A DNA stretch of 64,000 bases from Rhizobium sp. CCGE531. GTDB taxonomy: Bacteria > Pseudomonadota > Alphaproteobacteria > Rhizobiales > Rhizobiaceae. The stretch lies in NCBI RefSeq assembly GCF_003627795.1, contig NZ_CP032685.1, positions 806,001-870,000 of the forward strand, given 5' to 3'. Of this stretch, positions 52,643-61,371 are shown one piece after another; the stretch's first letter is position 1, and each line of letters starts with the position of its first letter. The position numbers and the translations under genes were made by a program. Under the pieces are notes generated by a model, which worked only from the letters and a program-made list of their open reading frames with translations, had not been told where the DNA came from and did not search any database.

Positions 52643-53620
52643 ATGACCGCTGCCATTGCCCCGACACGATCATTCGCCGGCCTCGCCCGTTATGGGCTCA
52701 TTATCGCTCTTGTCCTCGTCTTCTCATTGTTTTCGACCGTGGCGCCGACATTCCTGAGCGTCGGCAATCTGCAGAGCATTCTCGTCAACAATTTCACGCT
52801 GCTGGCCATCGTCTCGGTCGCCATGACCTTCGCCGTTGCCGCCGGCGGCATCGATCTTTCTGTAGGAACGGCGGTCGATTTCGCAAGCTTCGCCTTCGTT
52901 TCCGGTATCCTTGCGGGCCTGCCCGTGCCGCTGGCGGCCCTGGCAGGCCTTGGCGCGGGAGCCCTGGTCGGCGTCGTCAATGCCATCCTGATTTCGGCAA
53001 TCGGCGTATCACCATTCCTGGCAACGCTCGGAACGCTGTTCATTGGCCGCAGCATTCAGCAGCTGCTCACGGATGGCGGAAATCCGGTCTATCTGCCTCC
53101 ATCAGGCGTGCCCGCAGCTTTCCGCTTTATCGGGCATGGGACAGTTGCCGGCCTGCCGGTGCCGCCTCTGATCGCCGCGGTGATCATCGCGGGTGCGGCA
53201 CTGCTGTTTGCACGCATGCGCTTCGGCCGCGTCGTGCTTGCCATCGGCATCCAGCCGCGCACGGTGCGCTATTCGGGCATCGGACTGGCAAAGCATGTGG
53301 CCGTGACCTTCATTCTTGCGAGCACGATTGCCGCCTTTGCCGGGCTGATCCTGACGGCGACGGTCACCGTCTATATCCCCTCCTCCGGCAACGGCTTCAT
53401 GCTGAACGCCATCGGCGCCACCTTCATCGGCACGACGTTTTCGCCACTGGGGCGCCCGAATGTCGCCGGCACGGTGCTTGGCGTTCTGCTCTTGAGCATC
53501 GTCGCCAACGGCCTGCTGCTGACGGGCCTTAACTTCTATTGGCAGCAGGTCGGCACCGGCCTTCTGATCTTCGTCGTGCTCGCCTTCAGCTTCGTCAACA
53601 AGAAAGCCGTCGGCGCCTGA
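52643..53620 (+). CDS. CUT2-type ABC permease, second (RbsC-like)
   Basis: A 325-residue permease similar in layout to its neighbour, with SVGNLQSILVNNFTLLAIVSVAMTFAVAAGGIDLSVGTAVDFASF and IGVSPFLATLGTLFIGRSIQQLLTDGG, and the late PNVAGTVLGVLLLSIVANGLLL segment. Two different permeases in one CUT2 operon occur in AI-2 (Lsr) and rhizobial transporters. It lies 38 bp before the LLM monooxygenase gene. Confidence 0.9.
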   Translation: MTAAIAPTRSFAGLARYGLIIALVLVFSLFSTVAPTFLSVGNLQSILVNNFTLLAIVSVAMTFAVAAGGIDLSVGTAVDFASFAFVSGILAGLPVPLAALAGLGAGALVGVVNAILISAIGVSPFLATLGTLFIGRSIQQLLTDGGNPVYLPPSGVPAAFRFIGHGTVAGLPVPPLIAAVIIAGAALLFARMRFGRVVLAIGIQPRTVRYSGIGLAKHVAVTFILASTIAAFAGLILTATVTVYIPSSGNGFMLNAIGATFIGTTFSPLGRPNVAGTVLGVLLLSIVANGLLLTGLNFYWQQVGTGLLIFVVLAFSFVNKKAVGA

Positions 53621-53658
53621 GCGCCGGCCGAACGATACAATCGCAGGAAAATAGCAAG

Positions 53659-55056
53659 ATGACACGCCAAATCAGGCTCAATGCCTTCGACATGAACTGC
53701 GTCGGACACCAGTCACCGGGCCTGTGGCGCCATCCGCGCGACAAATCCTGGACCTATAAGGATCTCGATTATTGGGTTCATCTGGCAAAGACGCTGGAGC
53801 GCGGCAAGTTCGACGGCCTCTTCATTGCCGACGTGCTCGGGGTCTATGATGTGCTGAACGGCAATGTCGATGCCGCATTGCGCCATTCGGCGCAGGTGCC
53901 GGTCAACGATCCGCTGCAGCTCATCCCGACAATGGCCTATGAGACCGAACATCTCGGCTTCGGGCTCACCGCTTCGCTCTCCTTCGAGCATCCCTATACG
54001 TTTGCCCGGCGCATCTCCACACTCGATCACCTGACGAAGGGGCGCGTCGGCTGGAACATCGTCACCTCCTATTTGAACAGCGGCGCGCTGAATATCGGCC
54101 AGTCGACCCAAACGCAGCATGACGACCGCTATGCGCTGGCCGAGGAATATCTCGAAGTCTGCTACAAGCTCTGGGAAGGCAGCTGGGAAGATGACGCCGT
54201 CGTTCGCGATCGCGAAGCGGGCATTTTCACGCGGCCGGAAAAGGTGCACCCGATCCGCCATTCCGGCAAGCATTTCAACGTTCCCGGCATTCATCTGTGC
54301 GAGCCGTCGCCGCAGCGCACCCCGGTGCTTTACCAGGCGGGTGCTTCCAGCCGCGGCAAGGATTTCGCCGGTGCCCATGCCGAATGCATTTTCGTGGCAG
54401 CACCTTCGAAGGCGGTCCTGAAGCGTTATGTCGCCAATGTTCGCGAGGCGGCCGAGCGCGTCGGTCGCAACCCGCGTGAAATCCTCGCCTTCAATCTCCA
54501 GACCGTCATCCTTGGCGAGACCGATGCCGAGGCGCAACGCAAGTTCGACGAATATCGCCAATATATTTCGCTCGAAGGCGCGCAGGCCTTGATCTCCGGC
54601 TGGACCGGCATCGATTTCGGCCAGTTCGCCCCCGACGAGGTGCTTCGTCATCGCCATACCAACGCCGTGCAATCAGCCGTCGAGACCTTCACCACGATCG
54701 ATCCGGGCAAGGAGTGGACGGCGCGTGAAATGGCTGACTGGGTCGGCATCGGCGGCTTCGGCCCGGTCTTTGTCGGGTCGCCGCAAACCGTTGCGGATCT
54801 GATGGAGGAATGGGTCGCGGATACCGATGTCGACGGCTTCAATCTGGCCTATGCCGTCACTCCCGAGAGCTTCGAGGATGCCGTCGATCTTCTGGTGCCG
54901 GAATTGCAAAAGCGCGGCGTCTACAAGACCGAATATCGCGCAGGCACCCTGCGCGAGAAGCTCGACGGCAACAGCCCAAGGCTCGCGGCACCGCATCCCG
55001 CGACCGGCTATCGCAATCTCGGCGAAGCCGCCGCCCTTTCGAGACGCGTCGGATAG
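53659..55056 (+). CDS. LLM-class flavin-dependent monooxygenase, NtaA/SnaA/DszA family
   Basis: A 465-residue enzyme of the long LLM branch. It has LNAFDMNCVGHQSPGLWRHPRDKS, LSFEHPYTFARRISTLDHLTKGRVGWNIVTSYLNSGALNIG, QRTPVLYQAGASSRGKDFAGAHAECIF and FGPVFVGSPQTVADLMEEWV. ATG 53659 follows an AGGAAAA site and the upstream frame belongs to the permease region. It is the last gene of the transporter operon, so it should oxidise the imported compound, probably breaking a C-S bond. The DszA relationship is notable because a DszC-like gene lies in the divergent operon. Confidence 0.9.
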   Translation: MTRQIRLNAFDMNCVGHQSPGLWRHPRDKSWTYKDLDYWVHLAKTLERGKFDGLFIADVLGVYDVLNGNVDAALRHSAQVPVNDPLQLIPTMAYETEHLGFGLTASLSFEHPYTFARRISTLDHLTKGRVGWNIVTSYLNSGALNIGQSTQTQHDDRYALAEEYLEVCYKLWEGSWEDDAVVRDREAGIFTRPEKVHPIRHSGKHFNVPGIHLCEPSPQRTPVLYQAGASSRGKDFAGAHAECIFVAAPSKAVLKRYVANVREAAERVGRNPREILAFNLQTVILGETDAEAQRKFDEYRQYISLEGAQALISGWTGIDFGQFAPDEVLRHRHTNAVQSAVETFTTIDPGKEWTAREMADWVGIGGFGPVFVGSPQTVADLMEEWVADTDVDGFNLAYAVTPESFEDAVDLLVPELQKRGVYKTEYRAGTLREKLDGNSPRLAAPHPATGYRNLGEAAALSRRVG

Positions 55057-55126
55057 GCTCCAGGCAAAGGCTCCGCCAGCTTTTGGCCACTTGTGCTGCC
55101 TTGGGCAGAAACGAGGACGTCTGGTC

Positions 55127-56164
55127 TCAGCCGCCCCAGGTCTGCTCGAGAACGCGAACCCAGTTCTGATGGGCGATCTTTGCAAGCGCCTGCTCATCGA
55201 ACCCATGCGCGCGCAAGGCGTCGATCAGCTTCGGCAAGCCGCTGGCATCGCCAAGCGCCGCCGGAATGGTCGTGCCGTCGAAATCGGAACCGAGCGCGAC
55301 GTGCTCTATGCCGATCCGTTCGGCAATGTAGGCAACGTGGCGAACGAGGATGTCGAGCGGCGTATCCGTGTTCCTTACACCGTCGTCGCGCAGGAATAGC
55401 ACGCCGAAATTGATCCCGACCAGACCGCCGGTATCGCGGATCGCGTCGAGCTGCCTGTCGGTCAGGTTGCGGCTATGCGGGGAAAGCGCATGCGCATTGG
55501 AATGCGAGGCGACCAGCGGCGCATTCGACAATTTCGCAATATCCCAGAATCCCTGCTCGTTCATGTGCGAGAGATCGATCATGATCCTGAGCTCGTTGCA
55601 GGCGCGGATCAGATCCTTGCCGGCATCGGTGAGGCCGGGGCCGATATCCGGCGTCGAGGGAAAGCGGAAAGGCACGCCATGGGCAAAGACGTTCGGGCGG
55701 CTCCAGACAGGTCCGAGCGTGCGCAGGCCAGCCTGATGCAGGACGTAAAGGGCATCGAGATCGGCCGCAACCGCTTCCGCGCCCTCGATATGGAAAACGG
55801 CGGCGAATTGGCCTTCGGCGATCGCCCGCTTGATATCGGCGGCCGAACGGCAAACCTTCACGGCACCCTCGGACCGGGCCTCGATCGCAAGGAGAAGCCG
55901 CGCCATGGCCAGGGTTTCGTTCAGCGCGTCGGGCTGGGCAGGTGTGGCAAAATCGGCGTTCTCGGACTTCGGCTGATCCGGCGACGGGATGAATATGGCA
56001 CAGAGCCCGCCTGCGAGGCCGCCACGGCGAGCGCGGGGCAGATCGATATGCCCGGCAGCTTCGCCATTCAGGAAAGCGTTGACGGAATTCAAGCCGCCGC
56101 GGCGCAGCCGAAGCAGCACGTCGTTGTGGCCATCAAAGACGGGGATAATCGAGGATTCGGTCAT
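55127..56164 (-). CDS. M19-family membrane dipeptidase
   Basis: A 345-residue zinc dipeptidase of the renal dipeptidase family. The metal-binding FDGHNDVLLRL gives His13 and Asp15, the bridging glutamate is in FHIEGAEAV, and later histidines are in DLSHMNEQG and ASHSNAHALSPHSRNLTDRQ; GIEHVALGSDFDG closes the barrel. There is no signal peptide. The family cleaves dipeptides including L-D and cysteinyl-glycine types. It is convergent with the LLM gene, with 70 bp between, so a functional link to the sulfur island is possible but not shown. Confidence 0.9.
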   Translation of the reverse strand: MTESSIIPVFDGHNDVLLRLRRGGLNSVNAFLNGEAAGHIDLPRARRGGLAGGLCAIFIPSPDQPKSENADFATPAQPDALNETLAMARLLLAIEARSEGAVKVCRSAADIKRAIAEGQFAAVFHIEGAEAVAADLDALYVLHQAGLRTLGPVWSRPNVFAHGVPFRFPSTPDIGPGLTDAGKDLIRACNELRIMIDLSHMNEQGFWDIAKLSNAPLVASHSNAHALSPHSRNLTDRQLDAIRDTGGLVGINFGVLFLRDDGVRNTDTPLDILVRHVAYIAERIGIEHVALGSDFDGTTIPAALGDASGLPKLIDALRAHGFDEQALAKIAHQNWVRVLEQTWGG

Positions 56165-56838
56165 GTCTCATTCCAAAACTGCAGTTGATATCTGCGTAGG
56201 CAAACTTGGCTGGATGGGCAAATGCAAACTACGCATAGGCTCCGCGAAAAACGGAATCCGCTGCTCGCAAGACACACCGTTGAAGCTCCACGAAGATATG
56301 ATGGAGACCGGGCCGCGCCAAGCCTCGCCATATGTGGCATAGAGCTAACACCAAAAGACGGCAACGCCTTCAGGCGAATACCGGCATGACATTAGTCTGC
56401 AGCGCAGCCCGAAGGCACAACAAATCCCGAATAATTTCAGACCAGATTTGCGGAGGCGCCCATTGCGCGGCCGCAGTCGGCTCTTGCGCGGACCTCGATC
56501 GGCCCGCCATCCTGAAATCGCTCCATGTGTGTACCGGCGCGATACAAATCAACGCGGCCTGATGTCATGGTTTAGAACAATTGCCACGCGAATATGACGT
56601 TGATGACCCGCAAGGCTTGCCTTTTTGAAAACGCGCTGCAAATGAAAGGTTTGGCGTCATCAGGTAACGAAGGATGCGGCAAGGTGCAACATGTCGTTTC
56701 GCTGGAGAAAAGACAGCCCGAAGCAGGCTTTGGACCTTATTCCCATTGAAACAGGCGACCATCTATCCGCCGACATCATGAGCGGCCATTTGAAAGGCGA
56801 CGCCATGTTTTATCCTGACGGTATTCGAGGAGACCGGA
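56165..56838. other. 674-bp gap between divergent genes, no gene recognised
   Basis: Frames of 60-76 codons exist on both strands, but none has a ribosome site or family resemblance. Promoters of the dipeptidase and AraC-type genes must be here. No clear palindrome or RNA was recognised. Confidence 0.4.
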
Positions 56839-58026
56839 TTGTCTGATTTGCGGCGCGAAGAACAATCCGCATCTGCGTCCGTCGAGGCGAAGGATCGGTC
56901 TTGGCGCGAGGACAGAAGGCCCCAGCCGTCAGACCGGCGACGCTTTCCGCGACCGGAAAAGGCAGCCGCCGAAGAAACTTTGCCGCCACCGGCCCTGCAG
57001 CCGCTGCAGTTTTCCACGCGCGCGCTCGAACCGGCGGCGCAATTTGCCGCGTGGCAGGCCTATATCGCGCCGCTGGCCGACATCCGGCTGCCGGATAATG
57101 TCCCGCAGGAGACCGGCTTTCCTGCAGACCACATGGCCTGGAATCTTGGTGGCATGCTTATCACCCAGCAGGATACGCCCCCTCACAGCTTCATGCGCTC
57201 ACAGGCGAAGGTAAAAGCCAACCTCGTCGATCATTGGCATATTTCGGTGCTGCGCGATGGCCGGACGTGGACGGAGGTCGACGGGCGTGTGTTGGAAGGT
57301 GAGCCGGGCAAGATAGAATTGCGCTCTCTCGGACAACCATTTCGAGGGCGATCGACCGCCGCGAAGACCCTCTCGCTCTTTCTGCCGCGAGCATTGCTGT
57401 TCGAGGTTCCCGCCCCAGTCGAGATCGAAAACAACATCGCCCTTTCCGGGATCTTCACCGATATGCTGATCGAATATCTCGACAGCATCACTGACAATCT
57501 TCCTCGCTTTGCGGTCACGGATCTGCCGCATGTCGTCCAGACGGTGCGCAACATGATCGTGGCTTCCGTTTCGACGTCGGCGGCGCAATCGACGGGCGTC
57601 GAACAACATAACACCCTCGCGGTGACGGAGCGCGTGCGGCGGTTCGTCGAAAGCAATCTTGCCGCAGGCGATCTGACGGTGGACCAGATATGCCGGCAGC
57701 TCGGCATATCCCGCACCAGGCTTTACCAAATCTTCGAGCAATATGGCGGCGTGCATCATTATATCCAGCGACGCCGTCTCTTGTCGGCCCATGCCGCGCT
57801 CAGCGATCCGGCCAACCGGGAGCAGATCCTCGATATCGCCTTTAGCGTCGGGTTTTCGTCGGCAGCACACTTCAGCCGGGCGTTCAGCAAGGAATTCGGC
57901 TACAGCCCTCGCGAGGCAAGAAACCTCACCATTCCGCGCTATCTTGGGCAAGTCGCCTCGCCGGCATCGCCCGGCAGCACCCATTCCTTCGAAGAATGGC
58001 TAAGGACCCTCGGCTACTATCATTAG
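56839..58026 (+). CDS. AraC/XylS-family transcriptional regulator
   Basis: A 395-residue regulator. The start is TTG 56839, with GAGGAG seven bases upstream; no ATG fits better. The first 60 residues are charged and low-complexity. An AraC-binding-like cupin domain follows (QFAAWQAYIAPLADIRLP, ...WHISVLRDGRTWTEVDGR). The C-terminal double helix-turn-helix has VDQICRQLGISRTRLYQIFEQYGGVHHYIQRRRL and ILDIAFSVGFSSAAHFSRAFSKEFGYSPREARN. It has no obvious target beside it; the dipeptidase is the divergent neighbour at 674 bp. Confidence 0.88.
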   Translation: MSDLRREEQSASASVEAKDRSWREDRRPQPSDRRRFPRPEKAAAEETLPPPALQPLQFSTRALEPAAQFAAWQAYIAPLADIRLPDNVPQETGFPADHMAWNLGGMLITQQDTPPHSFMRSQAKVKANLVDHWHISVLRDGRTWTEVDGRVLEGEPGKIELRSLGQPFRGRSTAAKTLSLFLPRALLFEVPAPVEIENNIALSGIFTDMLIEYLDSITDNLPRFAVTDLPHVVQTVRNMIVASVSTSAAQSTGVEQHNTLAVTERVRRFVESNLAAGDLTVDQICRQLGISRTRLYQIFEQYGGVHHYIQRRRLLSAHAALSDPANREQILDIAFSVGFSSAAHFSRAFSKEFGYSPREARNLTIPRYLGQVASPASPGSTHSFEEWLRTLGYYH

Positions 58027-58037
58027 AGACGATCGAT

Positions 58038-58208
58038 TTGATATCCGACAAGGGCGCGTTAAGCGGATTGCTTCGCGCAATGGGCGATACATTCGCTTCC
58101 GCCATCTCGCGGCTGAGCCGCCAGATCGCACTTCAGCAATTGCGAAAATGGACGCTGCTGCAAGTTTCAGGATGCACGGCTAACGACATGCCGCGCGTAA
58201 CCTATTAG
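58038..58208 (+). CDS. Small DUF1127-like protein
   Basis: From TTG 58038 a 56-residue frame reads LLRAMGDTFASAISRLSRQI and ends in LQQLRKWTLLQVSGCTANDMPRVTY. The ending resembles the DUF1127 pattern (leucine-rich helix, then a C/G, T/R, DIPR block), which is abundant in rhizobia and often involved in RNA or stress regulation. The start is uncertain and the ribosome site weak. It could be a decayed copy. Confidence 0.35.
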   Translation: MISDKGALSGLLRAMGDTFASAISRLSRQIALQQLRKWTLLQVSGCTANDMPRVTY

Positions 58209-58301
58209 AAAAGAAGCATAATAATCGTTTGGACATCAAAGTCTTGATGTGTGGCGAATGTACCCTCCGTCCACCAAGACACAGCTTTAGGGAACATAGC
58301 A

Positions 58302-58523
58302 ATGGTATCGACCCGCCAGACAATAAACATCAGCAAGCCTCAGCATCCTTCCAATGACGCCTATCGCGCGGTCGAGCGCGAAGAGGTCCTTGAAGTGGCG
58401 TTTCGCGATTTCGTGCAAATGATGCTTGCCGCCGGCTGGAATGAACCGGAAGTCGCTTTGACCCTGGCTGATATAGCCGACGACTACGTCATGGCTCTCG
58501 CTGGTAGAGTTGCCGAAAAATAG
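58302..58523 (+). CDS. Small hypothetical protein, 73 residues
   Basis: ATG 58302 lies after GGGAAC. The product has a polar N-terminus (STRQTINISKPQHPSND) and a helical core VLEVAFRDFVQMMLAAGWNEPEVALTLADIADDYVMALAGR. Similar small acidic proteins of unknown role are common in rhizobia. A GC-rich hairpin (CGTGCCC at 58539, GGGCACG at 58555) follows and may be its terminator. No function can be assigned. Confidence 0.6.
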   Translation: MVSTRQTINISKPQHPSNDAYRAVEREEVLEVAFRDFVQMMLAAGWNEPEVALTLADIADDYVMALAGRVAEK

Positions 58524-58714
58524 TGTTGCGTACCCGTCCGTGCCCCGCAGGGGTGGGCACGAACGGTCAGCGGCAATTCTTCAGCATGCCGCCGGCGCCA
58601 CCGCTCACCAAGAAGGCGGCTCGCCGGCGGCACGAATTTTATCCACCGACACGGCAGGCATGTCTCCTTCATGCGGCGCCCTATTCGGGCGGGACTTGAA
58701 GAAAGCGAATAGTG

Positions 58715-59155
58715 ATGAAAGTCAGGCAACATCTCTGGTTTCGGCGCGACATGGAATCAGCGATCGAGTTTTACGCGGCGCTTATTCCGAATTCGGCAAC
58801 CGGGTGGATCTCGAGCATCTTGACCGACAATCCGAATGGTCCGGCCGGCAGCGTGAAGTTCGCAGGTTTCACGCTCGGCAACCGTTCTTTCATGGGCTTC
58901 GAGGCCGGGCCACTCGATCGCTCCGAGCATTGCTCTTCCATCATCTTCGAATGCGCAACGCAGGCCGAGGCGGATCGTTTGCGCGATGCTCTGGGAAAGG
59001 GCTATTCGACGGACAGACGCAGCCCGGTGGTAGATCCCTGGGGCGTGTCCTGGCAGTTCATGGTGACGTCGCAAAGCGATGACATCGAAGCATCAGCCGT
59101 ATCCGACATGACCGGCAGCGCTGTTGCTTCGAAAAAGAAATTCGCCGCCGCCTGA
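58715..59155 (+). CDS. VOC-family protein (PhnB-like / 3-demethylubiquinone methyltransferase-like domain)
   Basis: A 146-residue single-domain protein. It starts KVRQHLWFRRDMESAIEFYAALIPNS, a PhnB/YjdN-type opening, continues with VKFAGFTLGNRSFMGFEAGP and ends with the SPVVDPWGVSWQFMV segment shared by this VOC group. ATG 58715 is taken; GTG 58712 is directly in front. The fold usually carries metal-dependent enzymes or binding proteins. It is monocistronic. Confidence 0.85.
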   Translation: MKVRQHLWFRRDMESAIEFYAALIPNSATGWISSILTDNPNGPAGSVKFAGFTLGNRSFMGFEAGPLDRSEHCSSIIFECATQAEADRLRDALGKGYSTDRRSPVVDPWGVSWQFMVTSQSDDIEASAVSDMTGSAVASKKKFAAA

Positions 59156-59240
59156 GATTGGGCGAGAAACGGCAACAAAGCTCAAGAGCAGCAACGGCGC
59201 ATTCTTTTCAGCCAGTCGAAGGGATGCGCGGCCGCGAAGG

Positions 59241-59275
59241 TAAGCGGAAGCCGATCCACACTCGGCTTCCGCTTA
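59241..59275. terminator. Bidirectional terminator between VOC gene and secreted-protein gene
   Basis: TAAGCGGAAGCCGA (59241-59254) and TCGGCTTCCGCTTA (59262-59275) make a perfect 14-bp stem with a 7-nt loop. It lies 15 bp beyond the stop of the minus gene at 59290 and 85 bp beyond the VOC stop. Confidence 0.75.
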
Positions 59276-59289
59276 CGCAATATCTGCTA

Positions 59290-59667
59290 TCAGTTGAGAG
59301 CCGGGCAACCGCTTCGGTTGGCGAAGGCCATGCGGTCTGGGCCGCCGTCATTCCAGCCACGAACGATGATACGCCGTCCATTGTTTTCAACGGAATCGAT
59401 GCGCCGGAAGCCTTCGGCACGGGCAGCCCGCATGAGATCGCGCCGGCTGCAGCCGCGATCACGGTCCCAATCGCGATTCCGGTCCCGGTCACCGTCCCAG
59501 CCGCGCGGCGGGCGGTTCCAATCCCGGCCCTGGTCACGTTGCCAGGGCGGCGGTGCGTAGCCGTCATCGCCGCCATAGTACTGCGCCGAGGCGGCTGAGG
59601 TCATCAGTTGCAGTGCGGCCAGCCCGATCAGGGCGACACGCGATACTCGTACGAAACGTTCCAACAT
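59290..59667 (-). CDS. Small secreted Asp/Arg-rich protein
   Basis: About 125 residues from ATG 59667, preceded by GGGGTAAGGGAA. The signal peptide is VALIGLAALQLMTSAASA. The mature part begins QYYGGDDGYAPPPWQRDQ and carries a low-complexity repeat RDRNRDWDRDRG, then a folded-looking tail with two cysteines (DRGCSRRDLMRAARAEGFRRIDSVENNGRRIIVRGW, RSGCPALN). The tail resembles small rhizobial proteins of the antifreeze/PepSY-like size class, but no family was identified. Confidence 0.7.
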   Translation of the reverse strand: MLERFVRVSRVALIGLAALQLMTSAASAQYYGGDDGYAPPPWQRDQGRDWNRPPRGWDGDRDRNRDWDRDRGCSRRDLMRAARAEGFRRIDSVENNGRRIIVRGWNDGGPDRMAFANRSGCPALN

Positions 59668-59890
59668 TTCCCTTACCCCATTTTCTCTTATGGACGAGGC
59701 AGAGATATACCAACTCGCCTGAACTCTGCCTGAACGCCATCGGAGCCTGATCATGGCACACGGTCGGACGTCAAGGGGACTAGCGAAGGAATAGTCGTTG
59801 GCGACCGTGCAGATGCGCTCGCAATTTCCTCGACTGCAGCTAAAGTGCGTCGATATCGCAAAACTGCCGCACATTTTTGCGCGACGTGCA

Positions 59891-60247
59891 TTAGGGAGTA
59901 CGATCTCCATCCCGCCAATCGCTGATGGCCGAATGGACCGACTGGGACAGAAGCATTGCGCCGGCGAGACAATAGAGCAGCGCGATAATGGCCGTCTCCA
60001 TGATCAACGGCAGGAAAGCAAAACGAGCACCCGGGCTGTCTTCCTCTTCAGGAAGTAGATCCGGCAGCCCAAGGATCATGGCCACCAGCGGCGAGGCCAG
60101 GATCGTGACGAAGGCAGCTGCATGAAACCAGAGGCGTAGCCGAGGTAATTTTCCCGCCGCCCAGAAGGCCAAAAGCGGCGCGCCGATATTGCAGATCAAG
60201 CCAAGCAAAACGGCAATCTCTGTCGGCAGGATCGAATCGTCGTACAT
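59891..60247 (-). CDS. Small integral membrane protein, uncharacterised
   Basis: About 118 residues from ATG 60247 (GGGGATTGGAG upstream). Four hydrophobic segments are seen: TEIAVLLGLICNIGAPLLAFWAA, LWFHAAAFVTILASPLVAMILGL, FAFLPLIMETAIIALLYCLAGAMLL and a shorter one. The C-terminus is charged. No motif suggests a function. Confidence 0.6.
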   Translation of the reverse strand: MYDDSILPTEIAVLLGLICNIGAPLLAFWAAGKLPRLRLWFHAAAFVTILASPLVAMILGLPDLLPEEEDSPGARFAFLPLIMETAIIALLYCLAGAMLLSQSVHSAISDWRDGDRTP

Positions 60248-60365
60248 GAATCTCCAATCCCCTGATGCTACCCAGATTAGTGTCACGCACACGAAATGAC
60301 AACTTGCTTATATGCCGGCGCTGTCGCCGCAATTCGGGTTTTCAGTGCCCGCAGATGATCGGATG

Positions 60366-61190
60366 TCATCGCCACCACGCCTCCCGCCTGCCCCACTTCA
60401 GATCGCTTCGGCGGCTCCTGCCGGCCGATTTCCTATCGCCCTTCAGATGATCGAGATAGCCACCGAGGACGCTGTTTATGAAGACATGGGTCTTGGTCAG
60501 GCTTGAGCCGAGACGCTTGAAGCTCGCTTCCTTGTCGCTTTCCATCTGCTGAAGCACCTTCCAGAAGACGAAGCTGTCATGGCTCTCCTTCATCGTCAGG
60601 AAATAGCCGGAGGAATAAGCGCCCTCGAAGCGTTCGGCAAAGGTCAATATTTCGCGATGGCGAAGATTGTACCCCACCCATCCGCATTCGGGATAGATTC
60701 TCCGGTTGAGATAGGCGGCAAGCTGATCTCCGCGCGGCGCGATCCCGTCGAGAAAGCTCTTCGGGATATCTCTGTGGGTGATCGTATCGGCGTCCAGCCA
60801 TATCAGCTGGTCGACCATGTTATGGTAGCGCCTGACGGCATCGGCGACCGCGAAGACCTTGTTGGAGAAGCGCACCGCATCCCAGCGGAAATCGCGCGCG
60901 AGCCACTTGCGCGAGGGCCGAAATCCATTGGCCTGCGGGTTGTTGCCATAGGCTTTTCGAAAGTCGCGCAACCGCGGCAAAGCCTCAAGATGATCGAAAA
61001 CCAGAAGACGGCGATCCTTCTCTTCGATCTCGACATTCTCGGCATAAACCACCAGGGAAATGTCCTTCGGCCAGCAAGCGAGGAAGGTCTCGATACACCT
61101 CTTGCCGTAGTCGCGATAACCCTTTTCGTGAAAGGTCGTGACAACGATATGGCTCAACTCTTCCCGTCGCCACGGATTTATGGAAAGCAT
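60366..61190 (-). CDS. Glycosyltransferase-like (GT-A fold) protein, uncharacterised
   Basis: About 274 residues from ATG 61190. It starts with HIVVTTFHEKGYRDYGKRCIETFLACWP, a nucleotide-sugar-binding type strand, and has a DxD motif in QLIWLDADTITHRDIP. A later PECGWVGYNLRHREI and the basic C-terminus are also typical of such enzymes. There is no membrane segment and no polysaccharide gene nearby, so donor and acceptor are unknown. The longer frame to 61256 lacks a ribosome site. Confidence 0.68.
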   Translation of the reverse strand: MLSINPWRREELSHIVVTTFHEKGYRDYGKRCIETFLACWPKDISLVVYAENVEIEEKDRRLLVFDHLEALPRLRDFRKAYGNNPQANGFRPSRKWLARDFRWDAVRFSNKVFAVADAVRRYHNMVDQLIWLDADTITHRDIPKSFLDGIAPRGDQLAAYLNRRIYPECGWVGYNLRHREILTFAERFEGAYSSGYFLTMKESHDSFVFWKVLQQMESDKEASFKRLGSSLTKTHVFINSVLGGYLDHLKGDRKSAGRSRRSDLKWGRREAWWR

Positions 61191-61371
61191 CGACACTCGA
61201 ACTCCGCTAGATAGCAAACTCGATGCCGGTCTAGCCGACGAGTTCGGCCCGCCCATGTCCGAATGTTTCTGTCTGGTGGAATTTGTGGGAAATCTTGTTG
61301 CTGAACGTAAGAGGCCGCACTGTCTTCAATACCGGCCTGACATCGCGGCTCCGCTGTGCGGACGGCGATAT

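Noticed and set aside
58539..58561. GC-rich hairpin after the 73-residue gene as a terminator
   Set aside because: The 7-bp stem has no T-run after it, so it is mentioned with the gene but not listed as a terminator.
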